This document shows, piece after piece, positions 1 to 8,351 of a stretch of DNA of 64,000 nucleotides. The position numbers were made by a program, and so were the translations under genes. This stretch comes from Desulfuromonas soudanensis (GTDB lineage: Bacteria; Desulfobacterota; Desulfuromonadia; Desulfuromonadales; WTL): positions 186,001 through 250,000 of the forward strand of contig NZ_CP010802.1 in the NCBI RefSeq assembly GCF_001278055.1, in the 5' to 3' direction. Every line of letters begins with the position of its first letter. The stretch's first letter is position 1. A model generated the notes under the pieces. The model worked only from the letters and a program-made list of their open reading frames with translations, was not told the DNA's origin and did no database searches.

Positions 1-153
1 GTCCTCTTCGACGACGTCGGCATGTTCGTCGATATAGCCATCGCCTACGCGCTGCTCAATTTCATCGCCACCCTCGGGGCGGCCAAATATTTTTTGCGCC
101 GCAAGGCCGTTCACCTCGTACACGAAGACCACCCCGGGAGGGAAATCCGATGA
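1..153 (+). CDS. mrpF: Mrp/Mnh Na+/H+ antiporter subunit F, C-terminal end (partial)
   Basis: Only the last 50 codons are in the window; the reading frame is open from base 1 and stops at 151-153. The visible part is a hydrophobic helix (IAIAYALLNFIATLGAAKYF) followed by a basic cytoplasmic tail, as at the end of MrpF/MnhF, a small three-helix membrane subunit of the multisubunit cation/proton antiporter. The stop overlaps the start of the next gene in an ATGA, so the two are translationally coupled. Identification rests mostly on position immediately before a clear MrpG; the 5' part lies outside the window. Confidence 0.8.
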   Translation, partial: VLFDDVGMFVDIAIAYALLNFIATLGAAKYFLRRKAVHLVHEDHPGREIR

Positions 154-473
154 TGACAGTAGTCGTTCTTCTCCTGGCTGCGGGAGTCTTGTTTTTTGCC
201 ATCGGCGTCCTTGGCATCCTGCGCTTTCCCGATTTCTATACCCGGTTGCACGCCGCGGGAAAATGCGATTCGCTGGCGGCGGTCCTGGTGATTTTTGCCG
301 TGGCTCTCTACAACCTCGGCGATTTCAGTCCGGGAAATGTTCTGGTGAGCCTCAAGATCCTGGCGATTGCCGCCTTCGTCTTCGTCGCCAGCCCCACGGC
401 GACCCACGCCATTACCGAGGCGGCCCTGGTGCTCGGTGTGGAACCCTGGACGAAGCGCAAGGGGGGGGAATGA
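150..473 (+). CDS. mrpG: Mrp/Mnh antiporter subunit G
   Basis: 107 residues, the usual size for MrpG/PhaG. Three hydrophobic segments (about residues 3-24, 40-60 and 65-85) and the family-type stretch GVLGILRFPDFYTRLHAAGKCDS between helices 1 and 2 support the call. It is an integral inner-membrane subunit of the Mrp antiporter, thought to help assemble the small-subunit part of the complex. The start ATG overlaps the mrpF stop and its own stop overlaps the next ATG, so it sits inside a tightly coupled operon running to 7082. Confidence 0.92.
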   Translation: MMTVVVLLLAAGVLFFAIGVLGILRFPDFYTRLHAAGKCDSLAAVLVIFAVALYNLGDFSPGNVLVSLKILAIAAFVFVASPTATHAITEAALVLGVEPWTKRKGGE

Positions 474-715
474 TCTGGCAACTCGACCTGCTTATTCTGG
501 CCCTGGTGGTCATCTGCGCCCTGGCGGTCATCAACGTCAAGGATCTGCTGTCGGCCACGGTGATCTTCGGGGTCTACAGTTTTCTCATGTGTCTGCTGTG
601 GGCCGAGATGGGGGCGGTGGACGTCGCCTTTACCGAGGCGACGGTCGGTGCCGGAATCAGCACGGTCCTCTTCATCGCCTCGATCCTGCGCACCACCCGG
701 AGGAGCAAAGATTGA
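470..715 (+). CDS. MbhD-like (DUF4040) Mrp subunit, unfused
   Basis: 81 residues with three predicted helices. The sequence resembles the MbhD/DUF4040 module: a leading acidic-free helix, then INVKDLLSATVIFGVYS and a helix carrying AEMGAVDVAFTEATVGAG, a pattern found in NuoJ/MbhD-type subunits. In most bacterial Mrp systems this module is fused to the C-terminus of MrpA; here it is a separate gene, as in the archaeal MBH/MBS complexes. The ATG at 470 overlaps the mrpG stop. Family assignment is from recalled motif similarity; the fused-versus-unfused point is visible from the gene boundaries. Confidence 0.82.
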   Translation: MIWQLDLLILALVVICALAVINVKDLLSATVIFGVYSFLMCLLWAEMGAVDVAFTEATVGAGISTVLFIASILRTTRRSKD

Positions 716-984
716 AGACCCTTGCCCTGTTGGCCACCGTCGTCACCGGCGCCATCCTTCTCTACGGCACCATGGATTTCCCGGCCTGGGGGGATCCGCA
801 GTCGCCGGCCAGCACCCACCTTTCCCCGGTCTATATCGAAAAAGCGGTGGCAGAAACCCACGTTCCCAATATCGTCACCGCGATCCTCGGCGACTATCGG
901 GGGTATGACACCATGTTCGAGACGGTGGTCATCTACTGCGCCGGACTGGCGGTGGTCAGCGTGTTGCGCCGGAGAGAGTCATGA
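712..984 (+). CDS. MbhE-like Mrp subunit, unfused
   Basis: 90 residues from a TTG start that overlaps the previous stop (TTGA). It has an N-terminal helix, a periplasmic-type stretch containing the motif DYRGYDTMFET (a hallmark of the segment between the MbhE and MrpB regions of MrpA) and a C-terminal helix. This corresponds to the E module of MBH/MBS complexes and to the extreme C-terminal part of fused MrpA proteins. No ATG lies in a better place, and the four-base overlap with both neighbours supports TTG. Membrane subunit of the antiporter. Confidence 0.8.
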   Translation: MKTLALLATVVTGAILLYGTMDFPAWGDPQSPASTHLSPVYIEKAVAETHVPNIVTAILGDYRGYDTMFETVVIYCAGLAVVSVLRRRES

Positions 985-1460
985 AGCGCCTCCAGGAAAA
1001 TGCCCGAAACCGCGGCCTCGGCGAAAGCCTGATCATCCAGACCTCGGTGCGGATTCTTGTCCCCTTCATCCAGCTCTTCGGCCTCTACATCATCGTCCAC
1101 GGCCACTACAGCCCGGGAGGGGGTTTTCAGGGAGGGGTGGTTCTCGGCGCCTCCTTTATCCTCCTGGCCCTGGCCTTCGATCTGCGGACTTCGACGCGCT
1201 ACCTCTCGGAAAGAGCCAACATGTTTCTCGGCAATGCCGGAGTTCTGGTCTATGTCGGGACGGGATTTCTCTGCGCGGTCGTGGGAGGACTGTTTCTTGA
1301 CTACAGCGCGCTGGACAGGATCGTCCCCCTCGGGGCCATCGAGTGGCGCTCCTTCGGAATTTTTATGGTCGAGGTGGGGGTCGGCCTCGCCGTCATGAAC
1401 ATCATGGTCTCCCTCTTCTGGGATCTCGGTTCGGGCGGCGCACTGGATGAGGGGCTCTGA
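981..1460 (+). CDS. mrpB: Mrp/Mnh antiporter subunit B
   Basis: 159 residues with four hydrophobic segments. The N-terminal half contains the MnhB family signature around LFGLYIIVHGHYSPGGGFQGG, where the glycine-rich loop after GHYSPGGGF is highly conserved. MrpB is an integral membrane subunit that packs beside the antiporter-like subunits. The ATG at 981 overlaps the preceding stop. The gene ends one base before the chosen start of mrpC, keeping the operon continuous. Confidence 0.93.
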   Translation: MKRLQENARNRGLGESLIIQTSVRILVPFIQLFGLYIIVHGHYSPGGGFQGGVVLGASFILLALAFDLRTSTRYLSERANMFLGNAGVLVYVGTGFLCAVVGGLFLDYSALDRIVPLGAIEWRSFGIFMVEVGVGLAVMNIMVSLFWDLGSGGALDEGL

Positions 1461-1461
1461 T

Positions 1462-1851
1462 ATGGACGTTTTGCTGGCGGAAGTGGTGGCCAAATACAAC
1501 TACTGGCTGTACGTGGTGCTGATGATGATCGGATTCTATGCCATGATCGGCAAGCGCAACCTGGTGAAGAAGCTTCTCGGCATGAACATCTTCCAGACCG
1601 CGATCATCCTCCTTTTCGTCTCCTCCGGGGTCAAGCGCGGCGGCGGCATCCCGATCCTCGACAAGTATGAGGTCCTTGCCCATGGCGTCGACGTGGCGAC
1701 GGTGGTCAACCCCCTCCCCCATGTGCTGATGCTCACGGCGATCGTCGTTTCCGTCAGCGTCACCGGCGTCGCCCTGGCCATCCTGCAGCGAATCTACCGG
1801 GAATACGGAACCCTCGAGGAGGACGAGATCCTGGAGAAACTCGGCCGATGA
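1462..1851 (+). CDS. mrpC: Mrp/Mnh antiporter subunit C (NuoK-like)
   Basis: 129 residues, three transmembrane helices, homologous to NuoK. The stretch MIGKRNLVKKLLGMNIFQTAI is typical of MrpC, and the C-terminal helix with NPLPHVLMLTAIVVSVSVTGVALA matches the NuoK-like pattern. I placed the start at ATG 1462, which has a GAGGGG ribosome site eight bases upstream; an in-frame ATG at 1447 would overlap mrpB and has no ribosome site. The stop overlaps the next ATG. Confidence 0.92.
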   Translation: MDVLLAEVVAKYNYWLYVVLMMIGFYAMIGKRNLVKKLLGMNIFQTAIILLFVSSGVKRGGGIPILDKYEVLAHGVDVATVVNPLPHVLMLTAIVVSVSVTGVALAILQRIYREYGTLEEDEILEKLGR

Positions 1852-3332
1852 CCCTTGCCAATCTGCATATGTACGTCCTGGCCGTCCCCCTGCTGACCGC
1901 CCTGGCCGTCAACCTCCTCGGCCGTCGCAGCCGCACCTGGATCGCCCCCCTCACCCTCGGGGCGCTCTCCTTTTCCACGGTCGCCGCCGCTCTCGTCCTC
2001 GTCCGGGTGCTGCGGGAGGGGACGCTCCATTATACGGTGGGGAACTGGTCCCCCCCTTACGGAATCGAGCTGGTCATCGACCCCCTGGGCGCACTGATGC
2101 TCCTGCTGGTGGCCGCCGCGGCCCTGCTGGCGACGTGCGGCGCCCTGCCGAGCGTGGCCCTTGAGCTTCCCGGCCGGGAGCACCTCTTTTTCACTCTCTA
2201 CCTGATTCTCATCGTCGGGCTGATGGGACTGGTGATCACCGGCGACGCCTTCAACCTCTACGTTCTTCTGGAAATCACCTCCATCACCACCTACGGCCTG
2301 ATCGCCATGGGAAAGGGGCGGGCTCCCCTGGCGAGCTTCAACTACATCATCATGGGATCGATCGGCGCCTGTTTCTATCTCCTCGGCGTCGGTTACCTCT
2401 ACATTCTCACCGGCACCCTGAACATGGCCGATATCTCAGCCATCCTCCCGACCCTTCCGGGGACGGTGGCCGCCGCCACGGCCTTTGCCTTTCTCCTCGT
2501 CGGCCTGTGGATCAAGATGGCGTTCTTCCCCCTCCACGGCTGGCTCCCCAACGCCTATTCCCTGGCCCCCACCGGAGCCGGACTCCTGATCGCGCCGCTG
2601 ATGACCAAGGTCACCATCTACCTGATGATCCGGGTTCTCTACTCCATCATCCACCCCAACTGGGCGCTCCTCGCCGAGTCGGGGGTCCAGTCGGCCCTGG
2701 TCTGGGCGGCGGCGTTGGGGATCGTCTGCGCCTCGGCCCTGGCCCTGAGTCAGCGGGATCTCAAGCGCATGCTGACCTATCTGATCGTCGCCGAAGTCGG
2801 TTATATGGTCGGCGGGGTCTTTCTGGCCAACGAAACGGGGCTGACCGGCGCCATCCTCCACATCGTCAACGACGCATTGATGACGCTCTGTCTCTTTCTC
2901 GCCGCCGCCGCCATCGTCTACCGCACCGGCTCCCTGGAGTTCGACAGCCTCCGCGGGTTGTACCGCCGGATGCCCGTCACCCTGGCAGCCTTTACCCTGG
3001 CGGCTTTTTCCATGATCGGCGTGCCGCCGACGGCGGGATTCTTCAGCAAATGGTACCTCCTGCTCGGCGGCATCGAGGCCGGACAGTGGGGGTACGTGGG
3101 GGCGCTCCTCTTCAGCAGCCTGGTCAACGCCGTCCTCTTCTTCCGGATCATCGAGATCGCCTATTTCCGAAACTCGCCAGACGATGATCATCGGCCCCTG
3201 CCGGTCAGCGAAGCACCGGCGATGCTCGTCGGGCCCCTGGTCCTCTCGGCCGTTGCACTCCTCGTTCTCGGTCTCGGGGCCGGCGGGCTCGTCGACAGCG
3301 TGATCCTCCCGGCGATCGCCGCTCTTCTTTAG
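1848..3332 (+). CDS. mrpD: Mrp antiporter subunit D (proton-conducting NuoN/NuoM-like), copy 1
   Basis: 494 residues, about 14 transmembrane helices, member of the proton-translocating antiporter family shared with NuoL/M/N. Key charged residues of the channel are visible: Glu142 in helix 5 (LLEITS), Lys223 in helix 7 (GLWIKMAFFPLHGWLP), Lys254 in helix 8 (PLMTKVT) and a Lys in the GFFSKW motif of helix 12. The Lys commonly found near the helix 10-11 site is replaced (HIVNDALMTLCLF). First of three antiporter-like subunits in this operon and the one best placed to be the canonical MrpD (MbhH equivalent), directly after mrpC. Confidence 0.92.
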   Translation: MTLANLHMYVLAVPLLTALAVNLLGRRSRTWIAPLTLGALSFSTVAAALVLVRVLREGTLHYTVGNWSPPYGIELVIDPLGALMLLLVAAAALLATCGALPSVALELPGREHLFFTLYLILIVGLMGLVITGDAFNLYVLLEITSITTYGLIAMGKGRAPLASFNYIIMGSIGACFYLLGVGYLYILTGTLNMADISAILPTLPGTVAAATAFAFLLVGLWIKMAFFPLHGWLPNAYSLAPTGAGLLIAPLMTKVTIYLMIRVLYSIIHPNWALLAESGVQSALVWAAALGIVCASALALSQRDLKRMLTYLIVAEVGYMVGGVFLANETGLTGAILHIVNDALMTLCLFLAAAAIVYRTGSLEFDSLRGLYRRMPVTLAAFTLAAFSMIGVPPTAGFFSKWYLLLGGIEAGQWGYVGALLFSSLVNAVLFFRIIEIAYFRNSPDDDHRPLPVSEAPAMLVGPLVLSAVALLVLGLGAGGLVDSVILPAIAALL

Positions 3333-3377
3333 GCTCCTCCTTCAACGCAGGTTTTTTATGACAGCAGCGAAACGCCC

Positions 3378-4844
3378 ATGGACATGACCACCTCCTATCT
3401 GCCGCTGGCCGCCATCCTCATCTCCCTCCTCGGGGCGGTGCCGATCCTCCTCTCGGGGCGTTTGCCCAATCTGCGGGAAGGGTGGACCCTTGCCATCGCC
3501 CTTGGCAAGTTCGCCCTGGTCGCAACCATGCTGCCGACGGTTCTGGCCGGCGGGACCTACGTCCTGACCCTGGCGGAGGTGATTCCCGGGGTCCCCATCG
3601 CCCTGCGGGTCGATGCCATGGGGATTTACTTCGCCCTGATCGCCTCCTTTTTGTGGATCTTCACCTCGATCTATTCCATGGGGTACATGCGGGCCCTCAA
3701 GGAGCACAACCAGACCCGCTACTACGCCTCCTTCGCCGTGGCGATTTCGGCGACCATCGGCGTCGCCTTTTCGGCCAACCTTTTGACTCTTTATCTCTTC
3801 TACGAGATGCTCTCCCTGTCGACCTATCCCCTGGTGACCCACCACGGCGATGCAGAGGCCCGCCGCTCCGGGCGCAAGTACCTGACCTACATCCTCGGCA
3901 CCTCCATCGGCCTCGTGCTGCCGGCGATGCTGATCACCTATCAGCTCACCGGAACCCTCGATTTCGCTCACGGCGGCATTCTCTCCGGCGAGGCCTCTTC
4001 TGCGACCCTCGGGCTCCTCCTCGTCCTCTTCGTCCTCGGCTTCGCCAAGGCGGGGATCATGCCCTTTCACGGCTGGCTTCCGGCGGCGATGGTGGCGCCG
4101 ACCCCGGTGAGCGCCTTTCTCCACGGCGTGGCGGTGGTCAAGGTCGGGGTCTTTGCCATCCTGCGGGTGATTTTCGACATCTTCGGTCCCGACCTGCTGC
4201 ACCGCCTCGATTTCGGCGTGGTTCTGACCTATTTCGCCTCCGTCACCATCCTTGCCGCCTCCCTGGTCGCCCTGACCCAGGACAACCTGAAGCGCCGCCT
4301 CGCCTATTCGACCATCGGTCAGCTCTCCTACATGATTCTCGGTGCCGGGATGCTCTCCGCCGCCGGAATGACCGGCGGGATGCTCCATATCGCCATGCAC
4401 GCCTTCGGCAAGATCACCCTCTTTTTCTGCGCCGGGGCGATCTATGTGGCGAGCCACAAAAAATACATCAGCGAGATGGACGGCCTCGGACGGCGCATGC
4501 CGATCACCTATTTCGCCTTCTTTCTCGGCTCGCTCTCCATCATCGGCATGCCGCCCCTGGGCGGGTTCATCAGCAAGTGGAACCTGGTCATCGGCGCCGT
4601 CGAGGCCGATCAGCTCCTTCTGGTGGCGGTCCTCCTGGTCAGCTCGCTCCTCAGCGCCGCCTACTTCTTCCCCATCGTCTACCGGGGCTTTTTCGCGCCG
4701 GCCAGCGAGGAGACCCTGGCCCATACCGGCGAGGCCCCCCTCTTGTGCCTGATCCCTCTGTCGGTGACGGCTCTCTGCTCGGTGGGTCTCTTCTTTTATC
4801 CCGACATTTTTCTGCAACTGGTCCACAGGGCGCTCTTCCCCTGA
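3378..4844 (+). CDS. Antiporter-like proton-conducting subunit (MrpD/NuoM family), copy 2
   Basis: 488 residues with about 14 helices. All classical channel residues are present: Glu143 (YEMLSLSTYP), Lys224 and the HGWLP motif in helix 7 (GFAKAGIMPFHGWLP), a Lys in VAVVKVGVF, Lys in HAFGKITLFF and Lys in GGFISKWN. It starts at ATG 3378, 45 bases after copy 1; an ATG at 3358 is out of frame and stops at once. A second complete antiporter-like subunit is unusual for Mrp (A plus D), but recalls H and H' in archaeal MBS complexes. Confidence 0.9.
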   Translation: MDMTTSYLPLAAILISLLGAVPILLSGRLPNLREGWTLAIALGKFALVATMLPTVLAGGTYVLTLAEVIPGVPIALRVDAMGIYFALIASFLWIFTSIYSMGYMRALKEHNQTRYYASFAVAISATIGVAFSANLLTLYLFYEMLSLSTYPLVTHHGDAEARRSGRKYLTYILGTSIGLVLPAMLITYQLTGTLDFAHGGILSGEASSATLGLLLVLFVLGFAKAGIMPFHGWLPAAMVAPTPVSAFLHGVAVVKVGVFAILRVIFDIFGPDLLHRLDFGVVLTYFASVTILAASLVALTQDNLKRRLAYSTIGQLSYMILGAGMLSAAGMTGGMLHIAMHAFGKITLFFCAGAIYVASHKKYISEMDGLGRRMPITYFAFFLGSLSIIGMPPLGGFISKWNLVIGAVEADQLLLVAVLLVSSLLSAAYFFPIVYRGFFAPASEETLAHTGEAPLLCLIPLSVTALCSVGLFFYPDIFLQLVHRALFP

Positions 4845-4870
4845 CGACTGAGGACCCGGGAGGTCGCGCG

Positions 4871-5005
4871 ATGCAACCCAAGGACAAGCACGAGGAAATC
4901 ATGGTGCTGGCTCACGATCCCGTGGCCGGTTATCGGCCGGCATTTTACCTGATCTTCGCCGTCGGCCTGCTCTACCTCGGCTACATTTTTCTCACGACGC
5001 TCTAG
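4871..5005 (+). CDS. Small single-helix membrane protein of the Mrp operon
   Basis: 44 residues: a polar N-terminus (MQPKDKHEEIMVLAHDP) and one hydrophobic helix from about residue 22 to the end. I do not recognise a family. It lies 26 bases after the second antiporter-like subunit and ends nine bases before the next gene, in the same direction, so it is probably co-transcribed and may be an accessory subunit. Small membrane proteins of this kind are easily missed. Coding status is supported by position, hydrophobic pattern and codon use like the neighbours; function is unknown. Confidence 0.65.
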   Translation: MQPKDKHEEIMVLAHDPVAGYRPAFYLIFAVGLLYLGYIFLTTL

Positions 5006-5014
5006 GAACTCACC

Positions 5015-5311
5015 ATGAAGAAGCAACCCCCCGTCCGTGAAGAAGATTTTCAGCACCCCGTCGACATCGACGAGGAATTGGGACTTTTCGACCACCCGAA
5101 GAACGTCAAGCGCCTCCTCTTCGGCTTTTTCACCTGCGTCGCTCTCCTCCTCATGGTCGATTTTTTCTTTCACAAGCACACCCTCTTCCCCTGGGAGGGG
5201 GCCTTCGGCTTCTACGCCGTGTACGGCTTCGTCGCCTGCGTGGTCCTGGTGCTGGTGGCCAAATACATCCTGCGCCCTTTGGTGATGCGCAAAGAGGATT
5301 ACTATGATTAA
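5015..5311 (+). CDS. Small two-helix membrane protein of the Mrp operon
   Basis: 98 residues. A charged N-terminal segment (about residues 1-30, rich in Glu and Asp) is followed by two hydrophobic helices (about 33-52 and 66-87) separated by a short loop with HKHTLFPWEGAFGFYAVYG, and a basic-acidic tail. I do not recognise a named family. Its stop overlaps the start of the third antiporter-like gene by eight bases, so translation of the two is likely coupled. The position makes it a candidate subunit linking the third antiporter-like protein to the complex. Confidence 0.75.
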   Translation: MKKQPPVREEDFQHPVDIDEELGLFDHPKNVKRLLFGFFTCVALLLMVDFFFHKHTLFPWEGAFGFYAVYGFVACVVLVLVAKYILRPLVMRKEDYYD

Positions 5312-7082
5312 TCCCCTCCCCCCCGCCGCAATCCTCATCCTCGGGGCCCTGCCGGTCATTTTCCTGCAGGGAAAGCTCCGCAAGGGGTGGCTCCTCCTCT
5401 TGCCGGTGCTCAGCTTCCTCAACCTGCTGCTGATTCCCGAGGGGACCCACTGGACCGTTTCCTTCATGGATTACGATCTGATCTTCGGCCAGGTCGATCG
5501 CCTGAGCCTGATCTTCGGCTACATTTTTCACCTGATCGCCATCATTGCCACCCTCTATGCCCTGCATGTCGAGGACGCGGTGCAGAACATCGCCGGCCTG
5601 GTCTATGCCGGGGCGGCTCTGGGCGTGACCTTCGCCGGTGACTTCTTCTCCCTTTTTGCCTTCTGGGAAATTTTGACCATCAGCGCCACCTTCCTGATCC
5701 TGGCGCGGCGCACCCCGACCGCCCTCGGCGCCGGGTTCCGCTATTTCATGGTCCACGTCGCCGGCGGCCTCTGCCTCCTGGCCGGGATCATCATCCACGT
5801 GCAGCAGAGCGGCAGTGCCGCCTTCGGGTATCTCGGCCTCGAGGGGCTGGCGTCCTACCTCATATTCTTCGGTTTCGGCGTCAACTGTGCCTGGCCCTTC
5901 CTCCACACCTGGCTCACCGACGCCTATCCGGAAGGGACCATCACCGGGACCATCTTTCTCTCCGCCTTCACCACCAAGACGGCCGTCTATGTGCTGGCCC
6001 GGGCCTTCCCAGGAACCGAGGCGCTGATCTGGATCGGCGTGGCCATGGCCGGATTCCCCATCTTCTATGCCGTCATCGAAAACGATCTGCGCAAGGTGCT
6101 GGCCTACAGCCTCATCAACCAGGTCGGATTCATGGTGGTCGGCATCGGCATCGGCTCCGAGCTGGCGGTCAACGGCGCCGTGGCCCACGCCTTCAACGAC
6201 GTCCTCTTCAAGGGGCTCCTCTTCATGTCCATGGGGGCGGTGATGTACCGGACCGGCAAGATCAACGCCACCGACCTCGGCGGCCTCTATCGATCCATGC
6301 CCTGGACCTGTACCTTCTGCATCGTCGGCGCCGCCTCGATCTCCGCCTTCCCGCTCTTTTCCGGCTTCGTCAGCAAGTCGATGGTCATGGAAGCCGCCGC
6401 CCGCGGCGACCTGCGCTTCGTCTGGTTCGTCCTCCTCTTCGCTTCGGCGGGGGTCTTCCACCATGCCGGGATCAAGATCCCCTTCTTCGCCTTCTTCTCC
6501 CACGACTCGGGTCTGCGCTGCAAGGAGGCGCCGCGCCACATGCTCCTGGCCATGGGGGGGACGGCGGTGCTCTGCATCCTCATCGGCTGTTTCCCTCAGT
6601 ATCTCTACAATCTCCTCCCCTTCGCCACGGACTACCAGCCCTATACCGCCTCCCATGTGGTGGCCCAGACCCAGCTCCTCTTCTTTTCCGCCCTGGCCTT
6701 CACCCTCCTCCTCCTGTCGGGGATCTACCCGGCGGAAATCCGGGCCATCAATATCGATGCCGACTGGTTTTACCGCAAGGGGGGGAGGGCTTTCTACGCC
6801 CTGACCGATAAGACCTTCAATACCCTCAACCGTTGGGGCTCCGACCTCTTCATGGAACGGATTCCCGCTCTTTTGAGCCGTTTCTTCCAGGAGCCCGGCG
6901 GCAGCCTGCAGAAGTACGGCGTCGATCTTTACGCCGAAGCGACCGGCACAGACGAGGATGACATCCTCCGCTGCAAATCGCAGATCGACCGGCGTTCCAA
7001 AAGCGCCGCCTACCCCGTCGGTGGCGGGGTGCTCCTGGCCGTCCTCTTCCTCGCCCTGATGTCGGTCCTCTTTTTTCGCTAA
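5304..7082 (+). CDS. Antiporter-like proton-conducting subunit (MrpD/NuoL family), copy 3
   Basis: 592 residues: about 14 helices plus a C-terminal extension from about residue 480 ending in one more helix. Glu122 (FWEILT) in helix 5, Lys225 (TTKTAVY), a Lys in VLFKGLLF and a Lys in GFVSKS are present. The helix 7 position that is Lys in the other two copies (GFAK, GLWIK) is Asn194 here (GFGVNCAWPFLHTWL), so the central channel lysine is missing. The protein is the longest of the three and may occupy the outermost, MrpA/NuoL-like place, but it lacks the fused MbhD-MbhE tail of MrpA. Last gene of the operon, followed by a terminator. Confidence 0.88.
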   Translation: MINPLPPAAILILGALPVIFLQGKLRKGWLLLLPVLSFLNLLLIPEGTHWTVSFMDYDLIFGQVDRLSLIFGYIFHLIAIIATLYALHVEDAVQNIAGLVYAGAALGVTFAGDFFSLFAFWEILTISATFLILARRTPTALGAGFRYFMVHVAGGLCLLAGIIIHVQQSGSAAFGYLGLEGLASYLIFFGFGVNCAWPFLHTWLTDAYPEGTITGTIFLSAFTTKTAVYVLARAFPGTEALIWIGVAMAGFPIFYAVIENDLRKVLAYSLINQVGFMVVGIGIGSELAVNGAVAHAFNDVLFKGLLFMSMGAVMYRTGKINATDLGGLYRSMPWTCTFCIVGAASISAFPLFSGFVSKSMVMEAAARGDLRFVWFVLLFASAGVFHHAGIKIPFFAFFSHDSGLRCKEAPRHMLLAMGGTAVLCILIGCFPQYLYNLLPFATDYQPYTASHVVAQTQLLFFSALAFTLLLLSGIYPAEIRAINIDADWFYRKGGRAFYALTDKTFNTLNRWGSDLFMERIPALLSRFFQEPGGSLQKYGVDLYAEATGTDEDDILRCKSQIDRRSKSAAYPVGGGVLLAVLFLALMSVLFFR

Positions 7083-7124
7083 CACCCTGAGGAATCCCGG
7101 CTGTCGAAGCCGCAGATCTTTGTC

Positions 7125-7153
7125 GGCCCGGGAGTCTCTCCCGGGCCTTTTTT
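7125..7153 (+). terminator. Rho-independent terminator of the Mrp operon
   Basis: A 9-bp perfect stem (GGCCCGGGA / TCCCGGGCC) with a five-base loop is followed by six T residues at 7148-7153. It lies 42 bases after the last Mrp gene and before hemW, so hemW needs its own promoter or relies on read-through. Confidence 0.85.
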
Positions 7154-7197
7154 CCTGGAGGCGACCAGGCAAGCAGTCTTTCCCCGCGGTCTTGACA

Positions 7198-8319
7198 ATG
7201 AGCTCACTCTACATCCACATTCCCTTTTGCCGCAGCAAGTGCCCTTACTGCGACTTCTTCTCCGTCCCCTCCGAGGACGTCCCGGCTCATTACGTCGAAC
7301 TCCTCCTCACCCATCTGCAACGCCTCCCCCGGGGAGGAGGGGCACTGGAGACGATCTTTTTCGGCGGCGGCACACCTTCCCTTCTCACCCCGACCCAGGT
7401 CGCCCTTCTCCTCGACGGGGTTGCGGCGCATTTCGGTTTCGCCGACCAGGCCGAGGTCTCCCTCGAGGCCAATCCCGGCACGGTGAGTCCCGACCGTCTC
7501 GACGGCTACCGCAGGGCCGGGGTCAACCGGATCAATTTCGGCATCCAGTCCCTTCACGGCGAAAACCTCCGCCGCCTCGGACGGATCCATTCGGCCGGCG
7601 AGGCGAGGACGGCCCTGGAGTACGCCCGGAGCGCCGGCTTCGTCAATGTCGGAGTCGATTTGATGTTCGCGCTCCCCGACCAGAGCACCGCCGCTTTTTT
7701 CCGCGATCTGGAGAAGACCCTCGACCTCGCACCCTCGCACCTCTCCCTCTACGGCCTGACTGTGGAGGAGGGGACCCCTTTTCAGGGGGTGCAGCAGCGG
7801 GGGGACCTGCGCCTTCCCGACGAGGAGGTCTATGCCGAAAATTTTCTCGGTGCCGATCGCATCCTGACCGAGAAGGGGTACCGTCACTACGAGATCTCCA
7901 ATTACGCAAGGCCGGGGATGGAGTGCCGCCACAATCTCGTCTACTGGCGCCGCCGCCCCTGCCTGGCCATCGGCGCCGGGGCCCATTCCTTTTTCGACCG
8001 GGGTTGGGGAGAGCGCTGGGCCGTTCCCCAGGATCTCGCTCGGTATGGGGCGGACCTCGCCGCCGGAAGGGACCCGGCGAAGCTGGTGGAGCGCTTCGAT
8101 CGGAGGGGGGCGATGGCCGAAACCCTCTACCTGGGACTGCGCACCGCCGAAGGGGTGGACGACGAGGCGTTTGCCCGTCGCTTCGGCTGCGGAGTGGCGG
8201 CGGCCTTTGCCGAGGGGGTCTCCCGCGCCGGCGGTCGGCTGCGCCGGGAGGGGAAACGCTGGGTTCTGGACCGGGAGTCCTGGCTCCTTTACGATACCCT
8301 GATTGCCCCTTTCCTCTAG
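7198..8319 (+). CDS. hemW: HemW-type radical SAM protein (heme chaperone)
   Basis: 373 residues. The radical SAM cluster motif CRSKCPYC lies near residue 13, followed by the family signatures FFGGGTPSLL and FGIQSLHGENLRRLGR, and the HemW C-terminal domain with the LFYLGLR-like segment (ETLYLGLRTAEGV). HemW proteins resemble coproporphyrinogen dehydrogenase HemN but lack the extra cysteine of true HemN (CxxxCxxC without the following C; here F-F after the motif) and act in heme trafficking to respiratory proteins. ATG 7198 puts the cluster motif at the usual place; an upstream in-frame ATG at 7120 would read through the terminator. A heme-handling protein fits a cytochrome-rich organism. Confidence 0.88.
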   Translation: MSSLYIHIPFCRSKCPYCDFFSVPSEDVPAHYVELLLTHLQRLPRGGGALETIFFGGGTPSLLTPTQVALLLDGVAAHFGFADQAEVSLEANPGTVSPDRLDGYRRAGVNRINFGIQSLHGENLRRLGRIHSAGEARTALEYARSAGFVNVGVDLMFALPDQSTAAFFRDLEKTLDLAPSHLSLYGLTVEEGTPFQGVQQRGDLRLPDEEVYAENFLGADRILTEKGYRHYEISNYARPGMECRHNLVYWRRRPCLAIGAGAHSFFDRGWGERWAVPQDLARYGADLAAGRDPAKLVERFDRRGAMAETLYLGLRTAEGVDDEAFARRFGCGVAAAFAEGVSRAGGRLRREGKRWVLDRESWLLYDTLIAPFL

Positions 8320-8351
8320 AGAAAACGGGAAAAAGGCCGCCTTGTTTGCCC

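Noticed and set aside
5151-7172. Long minus-strand open frame opposite the third antiporter-like gene
   Set aside because: Same mirror effect; it also runs through the terminator at 7125-7153 and has no ribosome site or family motif.
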